Positions 13,358 through 20,418 of a DNA stretch of 33,879 nucleotides are shown piece by piece. The notes beneath the pieces are model-generated. The model had not been told where the DNA came from. It made no database searches and saw only the letters and a list, made by a program, of their open reading frames with translations. The DNA comes from Rhizobium sp. Q54 (GTDB lineage Bacteria; Pseudomonadota; Alphaproteobacteria; UBA2966; CAIVPW01), in assembly GCA_945904955.1 (NCBI GenBank), contig CAMDPO010000026.1:1-33879 (forward strand). Direction: 5' to 3'. The position numbers and the translations under genes are program-made. Every line of letters begins with the position of its first letter. Positions within the stretch are counted from its first letter, which is position 1.

Positions 13358-15001
13358 TCACCTTGTTGCCACCGCGCCGATCGCGGCCAGTGCTTCCGGT
13401 GTGTCCACATCCACGAAGATGGCATCGTCGTCCATGGCGACGTCGCACACCGCGTCGGCGTGCTCGCCGATCAGGTGGCGGCCGCCGGTGTCGCCGGCCA
13501 CCGCCATCATGGCAGCGAAGAATTCTTTGCTCCACAGCACGGGGTTGCCGCGCTTGCCGCCAAAGGTCGGCACGCAAATCGAGCGCCCCTCGTGGGGCGC
13601 GAACGCCGACAGGATCTTGTCGATCTGCTTCGCTTTGACCCGCGGCATGTCGCCGAGCGCGACCAAGGCGCCGTCGGCGTCCGGGGCGATCTCGGCCAGC
13701 TTGGCGATGCCGGTGCGCAAGGAGGTCGATAGTCCGTCCGCGTAGTTGGGGTTGTGCACGAAGTGCACGTTGCGCGCGCCGAGCGCGTTGCGCACCGCCT
13801 CTTCCTGGTGGCCGGTGACCACCACCACCGGGCGCGCCGTCGTCGCCAGCATGGCGTCGGCGACATGGGCGATGAGCGGCTTGCCGCCGAGCGTCGCCAG
13901 CAGCTTGTTGACCCCGCCGGCGCGGCTCGACTTGCCGCCCGCCAGGATCACTGCCGCGATGTTCGCCGCCGCCGGTGCATCGTCGTGCTCGTCCTCGGCC
14001 GAACGGGGGAAGGGGCGCGCGACGATGTCGGTCAGCAGCCCGCCGGCGCCCATCGCCTGGATGTCGGCGCGGCCGATCGGGATCTCGCAGCACAGGCGCG
14101 CCAGCACCCAATCGAAGCCGTTGGTCTTCGGCGAGCGCGCGCAGCCCGGCGCGCCCACCACCGCCGTGTCGTTGTGGTAGGCGAGCAGCATCAGGTTGCC
14201 GGGGTCGACCGGCATGCCGAAGCGCTCGATGACGCCGCCGGCATGGACGATGGCCGCCGGAATCACGTCGCGGCGATCGACGATGGCCGACGCGCCGATG
14301 ATCAGAATGGGGTGGCAGTGGTCGTCGAGCAGCGTCATCAGCGCGCCCGACACCGACTGGGTGTTGTGCGGTACGCGAATCTCCCGCTTCAGGTGCGAGC
14401 GGAACGACGCGAGGCGGTCCTTGATGGTCTGGGTCGTCTTGTCGAGCACCGACTCTTTGGTGCTCTCGGCCCACGTCTGGATGAGCCCGACCGGCTTGTC
14501 GAAGAACGGGATGACGCTGACCAGGGGCATGCCGTGCGCCTTGGCCCGGCGCACCGCGCCCTCGACCGCGGCCTTGGGCGCCGAGAACGGGATCACCTTG
14601 ATGGTCGCCACCATCTGGCGCGGCCGCACGATGGAGTAGTGCGGCACCGTGGCGATGGTCAGCGCCTCGTCCACGGAGTTGACCGCATTGACCCGATCCG
14701 GCTCCGCCAGCACCACGCCATGCACTTCCGAGATGAGGTTGGCGCGGCCGGTGAACGCCGCCGCCGCCCGTGCACCCGTGCCGACGCATGCCTCGGCCAG
14801 GGCATTGGCGGCCGGGTCCTCGTGCATGTCGCCGTCTTCGAGCTTGGCCGCCATCGCATGGCTGAACCCCGCCGCCCGCAGCTTCTCGACGTCCTCCGCG
14901 TTGAGCACGCGCCCCTTTTTGAAGGTGTCGCTGGCCATCTTCACCGTATGCGCCAGGATGGCGCTGTCGCATTCCGCGAGGGGCAGGGGGCCGAACTTCA
15001 T
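13358..15001 (-). CDS. Molybdopterin-binding / MocA-like cytidylyltransferase fusion
   Basis: A 547-residue two-domain protein. Residues 1 to about 330 resemble the MoeA-type molybdopterin-binding region (e.g. VIPFFDKP, ILIIGASAIVDRRDVIPAAI). From 348 it is a MobA/MocA nucleotidyltransferase: LAGGKSSRAGG (353-363) with Lys366, VVVVTGHQ, NPNYADGLSTSLRTGI and ALGDMPRV. MocA makes molybdopterin cytosine dinucleotide for xanthine-oxidase-family enzymes. The fusion is a known alphaproteobacterial arrangement. It overlaps the XdhC-type gene upstream by four bases (ATGA), so translation is coupled. Confidence 0.88.
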   Translation of the reverse strand: MKFGPLPLAECDSAILAHTVKMASDTFKKGRVLNAEDVEKLRAAGFSHAMAAKLEDGDMHEDPAANALAEACVGTGARAAAAFTGRANLISEVHGVVLAEPDRVNAVNSVDEALTIATVPHYSIVRPRQMVATIKVIPFSAPKAAVEGAVRRAKAHGMPLVSVIPFFDKPVGLIQTWAESTKESVLDKTTQTIKDRLASFRSHLKREIRVPHNTQSVSGALMTLLDDHCHPILIIGASAIVDRRDVIPAAIVHAGGVIERFGMPVDPGNLMLLAYHNDTAVVGAPGCARSPKTNGFDWVLARLCCEIPIGRADIQAMGAGGLLTDIVARPFPRSAEDEHDDAPAAANIAAVILAGGKSSRAGGVNKLLATLGGKPLIAHVADAMLATTARPVVVVTGHQEEAVRNALGARNVHFVHNPNYADGLSTSLRTGIAKLAEIAPDADGALVALGDMPRVKAKQIDKILSAFAPHEGRSICVPTFGGKRGNPVLWSKEFFAAMMAVAGDTGGRHLIGEHADAVCDVAMDDDAIFVDVDTPEALAAIGAVATR

Positions 15002-15699
15002 GCCGGCTCCTTCGCCTTTTCCATCGCGTGCAAAGCCTGGATCACCTCGGCGAGCACCGACACGGCGATCTCGGCCGGCGAGCGCGCGCCGATCTTCAGG
15101 CCCACAGGTCCCCGAATCCGGTTGAACGTCGCCTCCGAGAACCCCGCGGCGAGCATGCGTTCCTTCCGCTTGGCGTGGGTCTTCGAGCTGCCCAGCGCGC
15201 CGATATAGAAGGCGTCGGACTTCAACGCGACGAGCAGGGCAGGGTCGTCGATCTTGGGATCGTGGGTCAGCGCCACCACCGCCGTGCGCCGGTTCGGCTG
15301 GAGCTTCTCCATCGCCTCGTCCGGCCAGTCCGTCAGCACCGTCAGTCCGGGAAAACGCGCCTCGGTGGCGAACGCCCGACGCGGGTCGATCACCGTCACC
15401 TCATACCCGGCCATCGCCGCCATGCGCGTCAGCGGCTGCGAGATGTGCACCGCCCCTACCAGGATCATGCGCAGGGCCGGGTTGAACACCTGCAGGAACC
15501 AGGTGCCGTCGGCGGCCGTCACCGACCCCGATTCGTCGCTGGCAGCCGCTTCGCGTGCCGCCTCAACAAGGGTTGATTTTTCCGTAATTTCAAATGGATA
15601 AAGGACGACATTGCTGCCGCTCGTGAGGTTCTTGGCGAGCACGACCGAGCGCCCCGCAGCGCGGTCCTCGACGATCCGGTTCAGGATCTCGCGTTCCAT
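14998..15699 (-). CDS. XdhC/CoxI-family protein with Rossmann domain
   Basis: A 233-residue protein matching the XdhC C-terminal Rossmann part: MILVGAVHISQPLTRMA (about 79-95), VTVIDPRRAFATEARFP, VALTHDPKIDDPALLVAL, FYIGALGSSKTHAKR and the closing IGARSPAEIAVSVLAE. XdhC proteins bind molybdenum cofactor and help insert the sulphurated form into xanthine-dehydrogenase-type enzymes. The N-terminal XdhC_CoxI domain is coded separately by the gene just upstream (15721-16071), so the two may work as one split XdhC. It overlaps the mocA-type gene by four bases. Confidence 0.88.
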   Translation of the reverse strand: MEREILNRIVEDRAAGRSVVLAKNLTSGSNVVLYPFEITEKSTLVEAAREAAASDESGSVTAADGTWFLQVFNPALRMILVGAVHISQPLTRMAAMAGYEVTVIDPRRAFATEARFPGLTVLTDWPDEAMEKLQPNRRTAVVALTHDPKIDDPALLVALKSDAFYIGALGSSKTHAKRKERMLAAGFSEATFNRIRGPVGLKIGARSPAEIAVSVLAEVIQALHAMEKAKEPA

Positions 15700-15720
15700 C
15701 GCGGCCCACCAACGCTCGTA

Positions 15721-16071
15721 TTAGTCGAGCCGCTCGACGAACACCTGGACCTTGCCGCCACAGGCGAGGCCCACGTCCCAGGCCTGGGTGTCGGTCACGC
15801 CGAAGTCCAGCAGGCGCGGCTTGCCGTCTTCGATCACGTCCATGGCCTCGCGGATGACGGCGCCCTCGATGCAGCCGCCCGAAACCGAGCCGCAGAACTG
15901 GGTCTTGGAATCCACCGCCAGCATGCTGCCGGCCGGCCGGGGATTGGAGCCCCAGGTCGTCACCACCGTCGCCAGCGCCACCTTGCGGCCCTCGGCTTTC
16001 CAGGCGTGGGCGATGCCGAGAACGTCCTCGGTCTCGAAGCTCCTAGGTGCCGCGCCTGTGACGTCGTTCAT
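15721..16071 (-). CDS. XdhC_CoxI N-terminal domain protein
   Basis: A 116-residue protein corresponding to the small XdhC_CoxI domain: ATVVTTWGSNPRPAGSML, FCGSVSGGCIEGAVI and WDVGLACGGKVQVFVE are the family motifs, with conserved cysteines in both Gly-rich loops. Together with the downstream Rossmann protein it would make a complete maturation factor for molybdenum hydroxylases. It is first in a minus-strand operon that reads XdhC-N, XdhC-C, MocA fusion, barrel protein, SufS, SufU. Confidence 0.88.
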   Translation of the reverse strand: MNDVTGAAPRSFETEDVLGIAHAWKAEGRKVALATVVTTWGSNPRPAGSMLAVDSKTQFCGSVSGGCIEGAVIREAMDVIEDGKPRLLDFGVTDTQAWDVGLACGGKVQVFVERLD

Positions 16072-16109
16072 GGCTTGTTAACCGAGCCCGGGAGAGGATG
16101 TACTGCCGT

Positions 16110-16126
16110 CGCGCCCTTTGGGCGCG
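16110..16126. repeat. Short inverted repeat between divergent genes
   Basis: CGCGCCC and GGGCGCG flank TTT, a perfect 7-bp dyad in the gap between the xdhC-type operon and the Panacea-like gene. Its position suits an operator for either. Confidence 0.35.
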
Positions 16127-16175
16127 CCAACCATGCTTCGCTATATAGGGGCGAGCATCGCGAAAGGGCAGCTTA

Positions 16176-16709
16176 ATGGTCCCGGCAGTCCGGTCAACGC
16201 TCGACGTAGCGCTGTGGCTGATGGTCCGCGCCGATTCCGCGGGCGAGCGCCTGCAACCCCAGAAGCTGCAGCGCCTGCTCTACCTGGCCCAGGCCCACTA
16301 TGCCGGTGCCCACGACGGCGCCAAGCTGATGCCCGCCGTGTTCCTCGCCACCGAGCTCGGACCCCTCGAGCCCAACGTCTACTACCTGATGCAGGGCGGC
16401 GACCCGAAGATGGTCTACGCCGATCCCTCCGCCATCGTCGAAGAGTTCCTCATGGGCCTGTGGGACCGCTACGGCCCGCGCCCCGCCGAGGACCTGCTCA
16501 CCACCATCGCCGCCGACGGCGCCTATGCACTGGCGCTCAAGGGCGGTCGCAACACCGAGATCACCGCCGAGATCATGTGTGCCGGCTACGGCGGCAAGAG
16601 CGCGGTCAAGGTGAAGGGCGGCATCAAGCTGGGCGCCGAGCCGTCCTATTGGACTGCCGAAGGCAAGCGCGCCACCAAGTGGATTCCGGGCCAGGTACCG
16701 CGCCGCTAG
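16176..16709 (+). CDS. Panacea/SocA-like (DUF4065-type) protein
   Basis: A 177-residue protein whose first part reads LDVALWLMVRA, LQPQKLQRLLYLAQAHYAGA and LGPLEPNVYYLM, the pattern of the Panacea domain (DUF4065). This domain occurs in SocA of Caulobacter and in many antitoxins that act as chaperones or proteolytic adaptors. The C-terminal 70 residues are basic (KVKGGIKLGAEPS). No toxin partner is adjacent: upstream is the divergent XdhC operon, downstream a convergent ChaN-like gene. It is therefore either an orphan housekeeping member or an antitoxin that lost its toxin. Confidence 0.6.
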   Translation: MVPAVRSTLDVALWLMVRADSAGERLQPQKLQRLLYLAQAHYAGAHDGAKLMPAVFLATELGPLEPNVYYLMQGGDPKMVYADPSAIVEEFLMGLWDRYGPRPAEDLLTTIAADGAYALALKGGRNTEITAEIMCAGYGGKSAVKVKGGIKLGAEPSYWTAEGKRATKWIPGQVPRR

Positions 16710-16822
16710 TCGCTCCCCAACACGCCGCCGCTCCTGTGCGCTCCGGCACATAGCCCTTCGCGCAATGTCCGCCTACAGCGTACGCGTCATGGAGCCATAG
16801 CAACGCCTACGCCACCTTCCCG

Positions 16823-17731
16823 CTACCGGCACGGATCGCCCGCGCGTTCTCTCGCCGCGGCCGGCGTGAACCACACGTAGTCGAACGGCAGCCGCGCCGA
16901 GTCGTACAGCTGGGCGTAGTCCTGCGCCCGCGGGAACGGCCCCGCCACCTCGACCATCGCCAGCGAGGCGACCGTCGCGCCCGGCGCCATCTTGCCCAGC
17001 ACCCACGGCACGCCGAAGTCCGTGCGCGTGTGTCCCGTCCCGGCGATGAGCACGCCGCCGTCGCCTTCGTCGCGCCGCGTCAGCGCATCGGCGAACGCTG
17101 CGTCGCGCACCCGCTGCGCCGTCATCATCATCTGGATGACCGGCCCGGTCATGCCGCAATGCATCATCACCAGCTCGCGCTCGAGCAGCCGATGCGCCGC
17201 CTCCGGCAGGGGATCGTTGAGCCTGGTGCGCGCCACGAACTCCGCATCCAGCACGCCCATGTCGCGCATCGCCCGCCGCGCCACCTCATCGGTGACGTTG
17301 CCCGCCACCATGCTCAGCCCGTTGCGCAGCGCCGCCTCGGCGATCGGCTGATAGAAGCGCCACTCTGGCCACGCATTGCTCCAGCCGACCGCGCGCCCCA
17401 ACCCCGCCGCATCGCCCGGCGCCATCACATAGCGCTCGAGCGCCGCCTGCTGCGACGCATCCATCTGCTCGAACGCCACGATCGGCCTGCGCCCCGCTCG
17501 CGCCAGCCGCTCGACCACATACGCCTGCGCCCGATGATGGTCCGCGTTGTCGTGGGACTCGCCGACCAGCACGTAGCGCGCCGGCTTGAGCAGCTCGACC
17601 AGCTCGTCTTCGGTGACGAAGCGCTCTTCCGCCACCGCCCAAATGCGGCCGGCGAGGGGGTGCTCTTGCGCCGCCGCGGCGGTCGCGAACAGCAGCGCCA
17701 ATCCGAGGACCACACTCCGCGCGAATCCCAT
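16823..17731 (-). CDS. ChaN-like haem/iron-related exported protein
   Basis: A 302-residue protein with a signal peptide (MGFARSVVLGLALLFATAAAA). The ChaN fold is indicated by VLVGESHDNADHH (54-66), VAFEQMD (84-90), AGNVTDE (about 142-148) and AGTGHTRTDFGVP (229-241). In Campylobacter the related lipoprotein binds stacked haem through a conserved tyrosine; the His/Glu residues here sit in the EreA/ChaN active-site-like cleft. There is no lipobox, so it is probably periplasmic. An upstream ATG at 17776 would overlap the divergent NhaA start and breaks the signal-peptide pattern. Confidence 0.82.
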   Translation of the reverse strand: MGFARSVVLGLALLFATAAAAQEHPLAGRIWAVAEERFVTEDELVELLKPARYVLVGESHDNADHHRAQAYVVERLARAGRRPIVAFEQMDASQQAALERYVMAPGDAAGLGRAVGWSNAWPEWRFYQPIAEAALRNGLSMVAGNVTDEVARRAMRDMGVLDAEFVARTRLNDPLPEAAHRLLERELVMMHCGMTGPVIQMMMTAQRVRDAAFADALTRRDEGDGGVLIAGTGHTRTDFGVPWVLGKMAPGATVASLAMVEVAGPFPRAQDYAQLYDSARLPFDYVWFTPAAARERAGDPCR

Positions 17732-17766
17732 GGCCCAGTCTAGCGCATTGCCGCTATGCATCCGGG

Positions 17767-19029
17767 GTGCCCGCATTTCTCCGCGCCTTCCTGAAACTCG
17801 AAGCCGCCAGCGGCATCGTCCTGGTGGCGGCCGCCGTGCTCGCCGTCGCCCTCGCCAACTCCGCGGCCGCGCCCGCCTATCAAGCAGTCTTGCACTTTGC
17901 CGTGCCGACGCCCGGCCCCGGCCCCGACCTGCCCATCGAGTGGTGGATCAACGACGCCCTCATGGTCGTCTTCTTCCTGCTCGTCGGCCTCGAGATCAAA
18001 CGCGAGCTGATCGCCGGCGAGCTAAAGGGATGGTCGCGCGCGTCGCTCCCGCTCATCGCGGCCGCCGCCGGCATGGCCGCGCCCGCCGCGATCTACGCCG
18101 CCATCACGTGGGCCGACCCCACGGTGCTGCGCGGCTGGGCGATTCCCGCCGCCACCGACATCGCCTTCGCCGTCGGCGTCCTCGCCCTGCTCGGCAGTCG
18201 CGTACCGCCGTCGCTGAAAATCTTCCTGCTGGCGCTCGCCATCCTCGACGACCTCGGCGCCATCCTGATCATCGCGCTGTTCTACGCCGGCGCGCTCTCG
18301 CTGCCCGCGCTCGGCGCCGCCGCCGCATGCCTCGCCGTACTCGTCGCGCTGAACCGCTTCGGTGTCACCCGCCTGTGGCCGTACCTGATCGTCGGCGGCG
18401 CGCTGTGGATGTCCGTGGTCCACTCCGGCATCCACGCCACCGTCGCCGGCGTGCTGCTCGCGATGACCATCCCCGTGCAAAGACCCCTCCCCTTGCTTCA
18501 AGGGGAGGGCAGGGTGGGGATGCGCGGTTCGAACTCGGTGCCAGCCGAAACGAACACCCCCGCCGCCCGCCTCGAGTCCCGCTTGCACCCATGGGTAGCA
18601 TTCGGGATCCTGCCGCTGTTCGCCCTCGCCAACGCCGGGGTCGACCTCTCCGGCCTGTCGCTGGCAGCCCTGTTCGCGCCCGTGCCCGTCGCCATCGCTG
18701 CCGGCCTGTTCTTCGGCAAGCAGCTCGGCGTCTTTGCGGCCGTGTGGACCTCCGTGCGCCTCGGCCTCGCCGAGCGCCCGGCCGCCGCCACCTGGCCCCA
18801 AGTCTGGGGCGTCGCCGTCCTGTGCGGCATCGGCTTCACCATGAGTCTCTTTATTGGTGTGCTCGCCTTCCCCGGCGACGCCGCGCACCTGAATGACGTC
18901 CGCCTCGGCGTGCTAACCGGGTCGCTGCTCTCCGCGGCGGTCGGATACGCCATCCTGCGACTCGCCGCCCCCACAATCCCTAGCGAGGAATCGCGCGCGA
19001 ACCCCAAGGACTCCGCACGCGAGTCTTGA
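17767..19029 (+). CDS. nhaA: Na+/H+ antiporter NhaA with an in-frame repeat insertion
   Basis: A 420-residue inner-membrane antiporter exchanging sodium for protons. Key family residues are present: Asp131 (PAATDIAFAVGVLALLGSRV) and the paired Asp161-Asp162 (LAILDDLGAILI). GTG start. Between the segment VLLAMTIPV and RLESRLHPW (about residues 239-268), where relatives have a short loop, this protein has PLPLLQGEGRVGMRG plus neighbouring residues: the direct translation of the family A palindromic repeat at 18485-18527. The reading frame is kept and membrane segments continue normally on both sides (for example GIGFTMSLFIGVLAF), so the protein may still work, with an enlarged loop. Confidence 0.92.
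   Translation: MPAFLRAFLKLEAASGIVLVAAAVLAVALANSAAAPAYQAVLHFAVPTPGPGPDLPIEWWINDALMVVFFLLVGLEIKRELIAGELKGWSRASLPLIAAAAGMAAPAAIYAAITWADPTVLRGWAIPAATDIAFAVGVLALLGSRVPPSLKIFLLALAILDDLGAILIIALFYAGALSLPALGAAAACLAVLVALNRFGVTRLWPYLIVGGALWMSVVHSGIHATVAGVLLAMTIPVQRPLPLLQGEGRVGMRGSNSVPAETNTPAARLESRLHPWVAFGILPLFALANAGVDLSGLSLAALFAPVPVAIAAGLFFGKQLGVFAAVWTSVRLGLAERPAAATWPQVWGVAVLCGIGFTMSLFIGVLAFPGDAAHLNDVRLGVLTGSLLSAAVGYAILRLAAPTIPSEESRANPKDSARES
18485..18527 (+). repeat. Palindromic dispersed repeat, family A copy 2 (inside nhaA)
   Basis: Identical over 43 bp to 10534-10576, including the CTCCCCTTG/AAGGGGAG hairpin. It lies in the loop-coding part of nhaA without breaking the frame. Confidence 0.92.
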
Positions 19030-19162
19030 TGCACGCGCGCCACACCCTGGTGTTCAGAAGTCGCGCTTAGATTGTGGTCCCCCCCCCAATCGTGTCAGAG
19101 TCGCAGTTCACCCTGGGGGGAGTAGTTCGGCGAGTAGGCCAGGGAGAACGGAGCGCCCAGAG

Positions 19163-19693
19163 ATGGGCTTGCTAGAGGAGAGCTCCGTCGATGTCCGCCA
19201 AGAAGCGTTCGAAATCCTTGGTACGATAAAGTGGTTTAACGCGGTCAAGGGGTACGGATTCATCACGCCGGTCGGTATGCCGGGCGATGTCTTCATTCAC
19301 CACTCCGCGCTTAGGCAGGCGGGACACGACGGGGTAGAGCAGGGCGCGACGGTCAAGTGTGAGGCCGTGCGTGGTCCAAAGGGTTTGCAGGCGGTACGTG
19401 TTCTAACGGTGGACACGACGACTGCCGTCGCCGTCCCATTGCGCGCAACGCGCGAGGCGGAATACCCTTCTGTGGAAGCCGAAGGCGAATTCTTCGACGC
19501 CACCGCCAAGTGGTTCAACATCGAAAAGGGCTACGGCTTCGTCACCCGCGGCGAAGGCACCCCCGACGTCTTCATCCACATCAAAGCGCTGCGCCGCGTC
19601 GGCATCGAAGAGCTGCTCCCCGGCCAACCCCTCCGCGTCCGCGTCGGCCGCGGCCCGAAGGGCCCGCAGGTGGCGGAGATACAGCTCCTGTAG
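19163..19693 (+). CDS. Two-domain cold-shock protein
   Basis: A 176-residue protein with two cold-shock domains joined by a linker. Domain 1 (about 17-85) has IKWFNAVKGYGFITP and DVFIHHSAL; domain 2 (about 108-175) has AKWFNIEKGYGFVTR and DVFIHIKAL. These are RNP1/RNP2-type single-strand nucleic-acid binding motifs. Double-CSD proteins of this size are typical of Alphaproteobacteria and act as RNA chaperones. It has its own upstream region and stands alone. Confidence 0.93.
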   Translation: MGLLEESSVDVRQEAFEILGTIKWFNAVKGYGFITPVGMPGDVFIHHSALRQAGHDGVEQGATVKCEAVRGPKGLQAVRVLTVDTTTAVAVPLRATREAEYPSVEAEGEFFDATAKWFNIEKGYGFVTRGEGTPDVFIHIKALRRVGIEELLPGQPLRVRVGRGPKGPQVAEIQLL

Positions 19694-19698
19694 GTTCG

Positions 19699-19960
19699 TC
19701 ATGGCCGGACTCGAGCCGGACCCTTTGTTGATTTCCTCATGGCAGGGCTGACCCGGCCATCCACGCTTTCCAGCAAGACTCCTCACCCTGAGCCTGTCGA
19801 AGGGTGAGCCCATCGGCGCCTCGTCATTGCGAGGGGCGCAGCGACCGCTAACCGGACAGCAGTGGGTTCGACCCGCCATCTTTTGTAGATTTATGGCTCC
19901 TCACCCTGAGCTTGTCGAAGGGAGAGCCGCCCGCGAGCCCCATCGTCATTGCTCGCCTGG
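19699..19960. repeat. Cluster of dispersed intergenic repeats
   Basis: Within 260 bases: a TCATGGCCGG...CCCGGCCATCC-type unit with an insertion (19701-19762); two copies of CCTCACCCTGAGC(C/T)TGTCGAAGG(G) (19781-19808 and 19899-19926, the first a hairpin with CTCACCC/GGGTGAG arms); a family B piece (19822-19846); and a degenerate TCATTGC unit near 19945. No gene is seen in 19694-20022. Confidence 0.8.
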
Positions 19961-20022
19961 TCCCGGCGACGCGCCATCCCGGAGCCATTTCAAACCGCTC
20001 TCCGCCGCCCTACACTCGCCGA

Positions 20023-20247
20023 ATGGACACGGCCCTTCCCCAGAGCGAGGTCGTTTTTCTGGTGGAGGAAGCGCCGGAAGGAGGCCTTCTTGCGCGCGCC
20101 CTCGGCGCTTCCATCTTCACAGAGGCCGACTCGCTCGACGAGTTGCGCACTGCCGTGCGGGATGCCGTCGCAGCCCATTTCGACGAGGGCACCGGACCCA
20201 AGGTCATTCGGCTGCACTTTGTCCGGGACGAAGTGATCTCTGCGTGA
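20023..20247 (+). CDS. HicB-like small protein
   Basis: A 74-residue protein, MDTALPQSEVVFLVEEAPEG at the start, then GLLARALGASIFTEAD, ELRTAVRDAVAAHFDEG and PKVIRLHFVRDEVISA. This is the partial RNase-H-like fold of HicB-type antitoxins in a short form without a DNA-binding tail; database entries often carry an unrelated oxoisovalerate dehydrogenase label. Family members usually overlap a HicA-type toxin gene downstream. Here a GTG overlaps the stop (GTGA) and starts RLPRH, but that frame decays at once (next entry). Confidence 0.7.
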   Translation: MDTALPQSEVVFLVEEAPEGGLLARALGASIFTEADSLDELRTAVRDAVAAHFDEGTGPKVIRLHFVRDEVISA

Positions 20248-20342
20248 GACTGCCGCGGCATGATCGCCTGGCGTTGGCCGCCCAAGCGGAAAGCTCCGGC
20301 GCTATGCGGTTTCCAGTAGTGCAATGCATCGCGGGAGTTTGA
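20244..20342 (+). pseudogene. Possible HicA toxin remnant
   Basis: The GTG at 20244 overlaps the HicB-like stop by four bases and reads MRLPRH, the usual HicA N-terminus (RLPR followed by SG-x-L). The frame then closes after about 33 residues without the GYxxxRQxGSH motif. It looks like a deleted or frameshifted toxin. The evidence is a short motif plus gene position. Confidence 0.4.
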
Positions 20343-20418
20343 AGCCTTGCCGTTGCTCGCCCTCTGGGCATCAAACCCCGCGCAAATACGCCAGTACTCA
20401 ATCTCGCAAATCGTTGCG

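Noticed and set aside
11488-13425. A 645-residue open frame combining SufS with upstream sequence
   Set aside because: Only the 417 residues from 12741 match SufS; the upstream part is antisense-like shadow of the barrel-protein gene in another frame.
12747-14972. A 741-residue open frame over the barrel protein and the MocA fusion
   Set aside because: Residues before the MKRILAAV start are low-complexity Gly/Arg-rich shadow of the MocA gene; the signal peptide at 13346 marks the real start.
13754-15208. Large plus-strand open frame of 484 residues
   Set aside because: Arg/His/Ala-rich shadow opposite the MocA and XdhC genes, with no motif and no ribosome-binding site; typical of high-GC DNA.
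19080-19100. Homopolymer C run as a phase-variable tract
   Set aside because: The run is in non-coding DNA about 70 bases before the cold-shock gene start; there is no frame to switch and it could equally be assembly noise.
19781-19926. CRISPR-like array from the repeated CTCACCCTGAGC units
   Set aside because: Only two nearby copies, about 118 bp apart, imperfectly matching, with no regular spacers; they are dispersed intergenic repeats.
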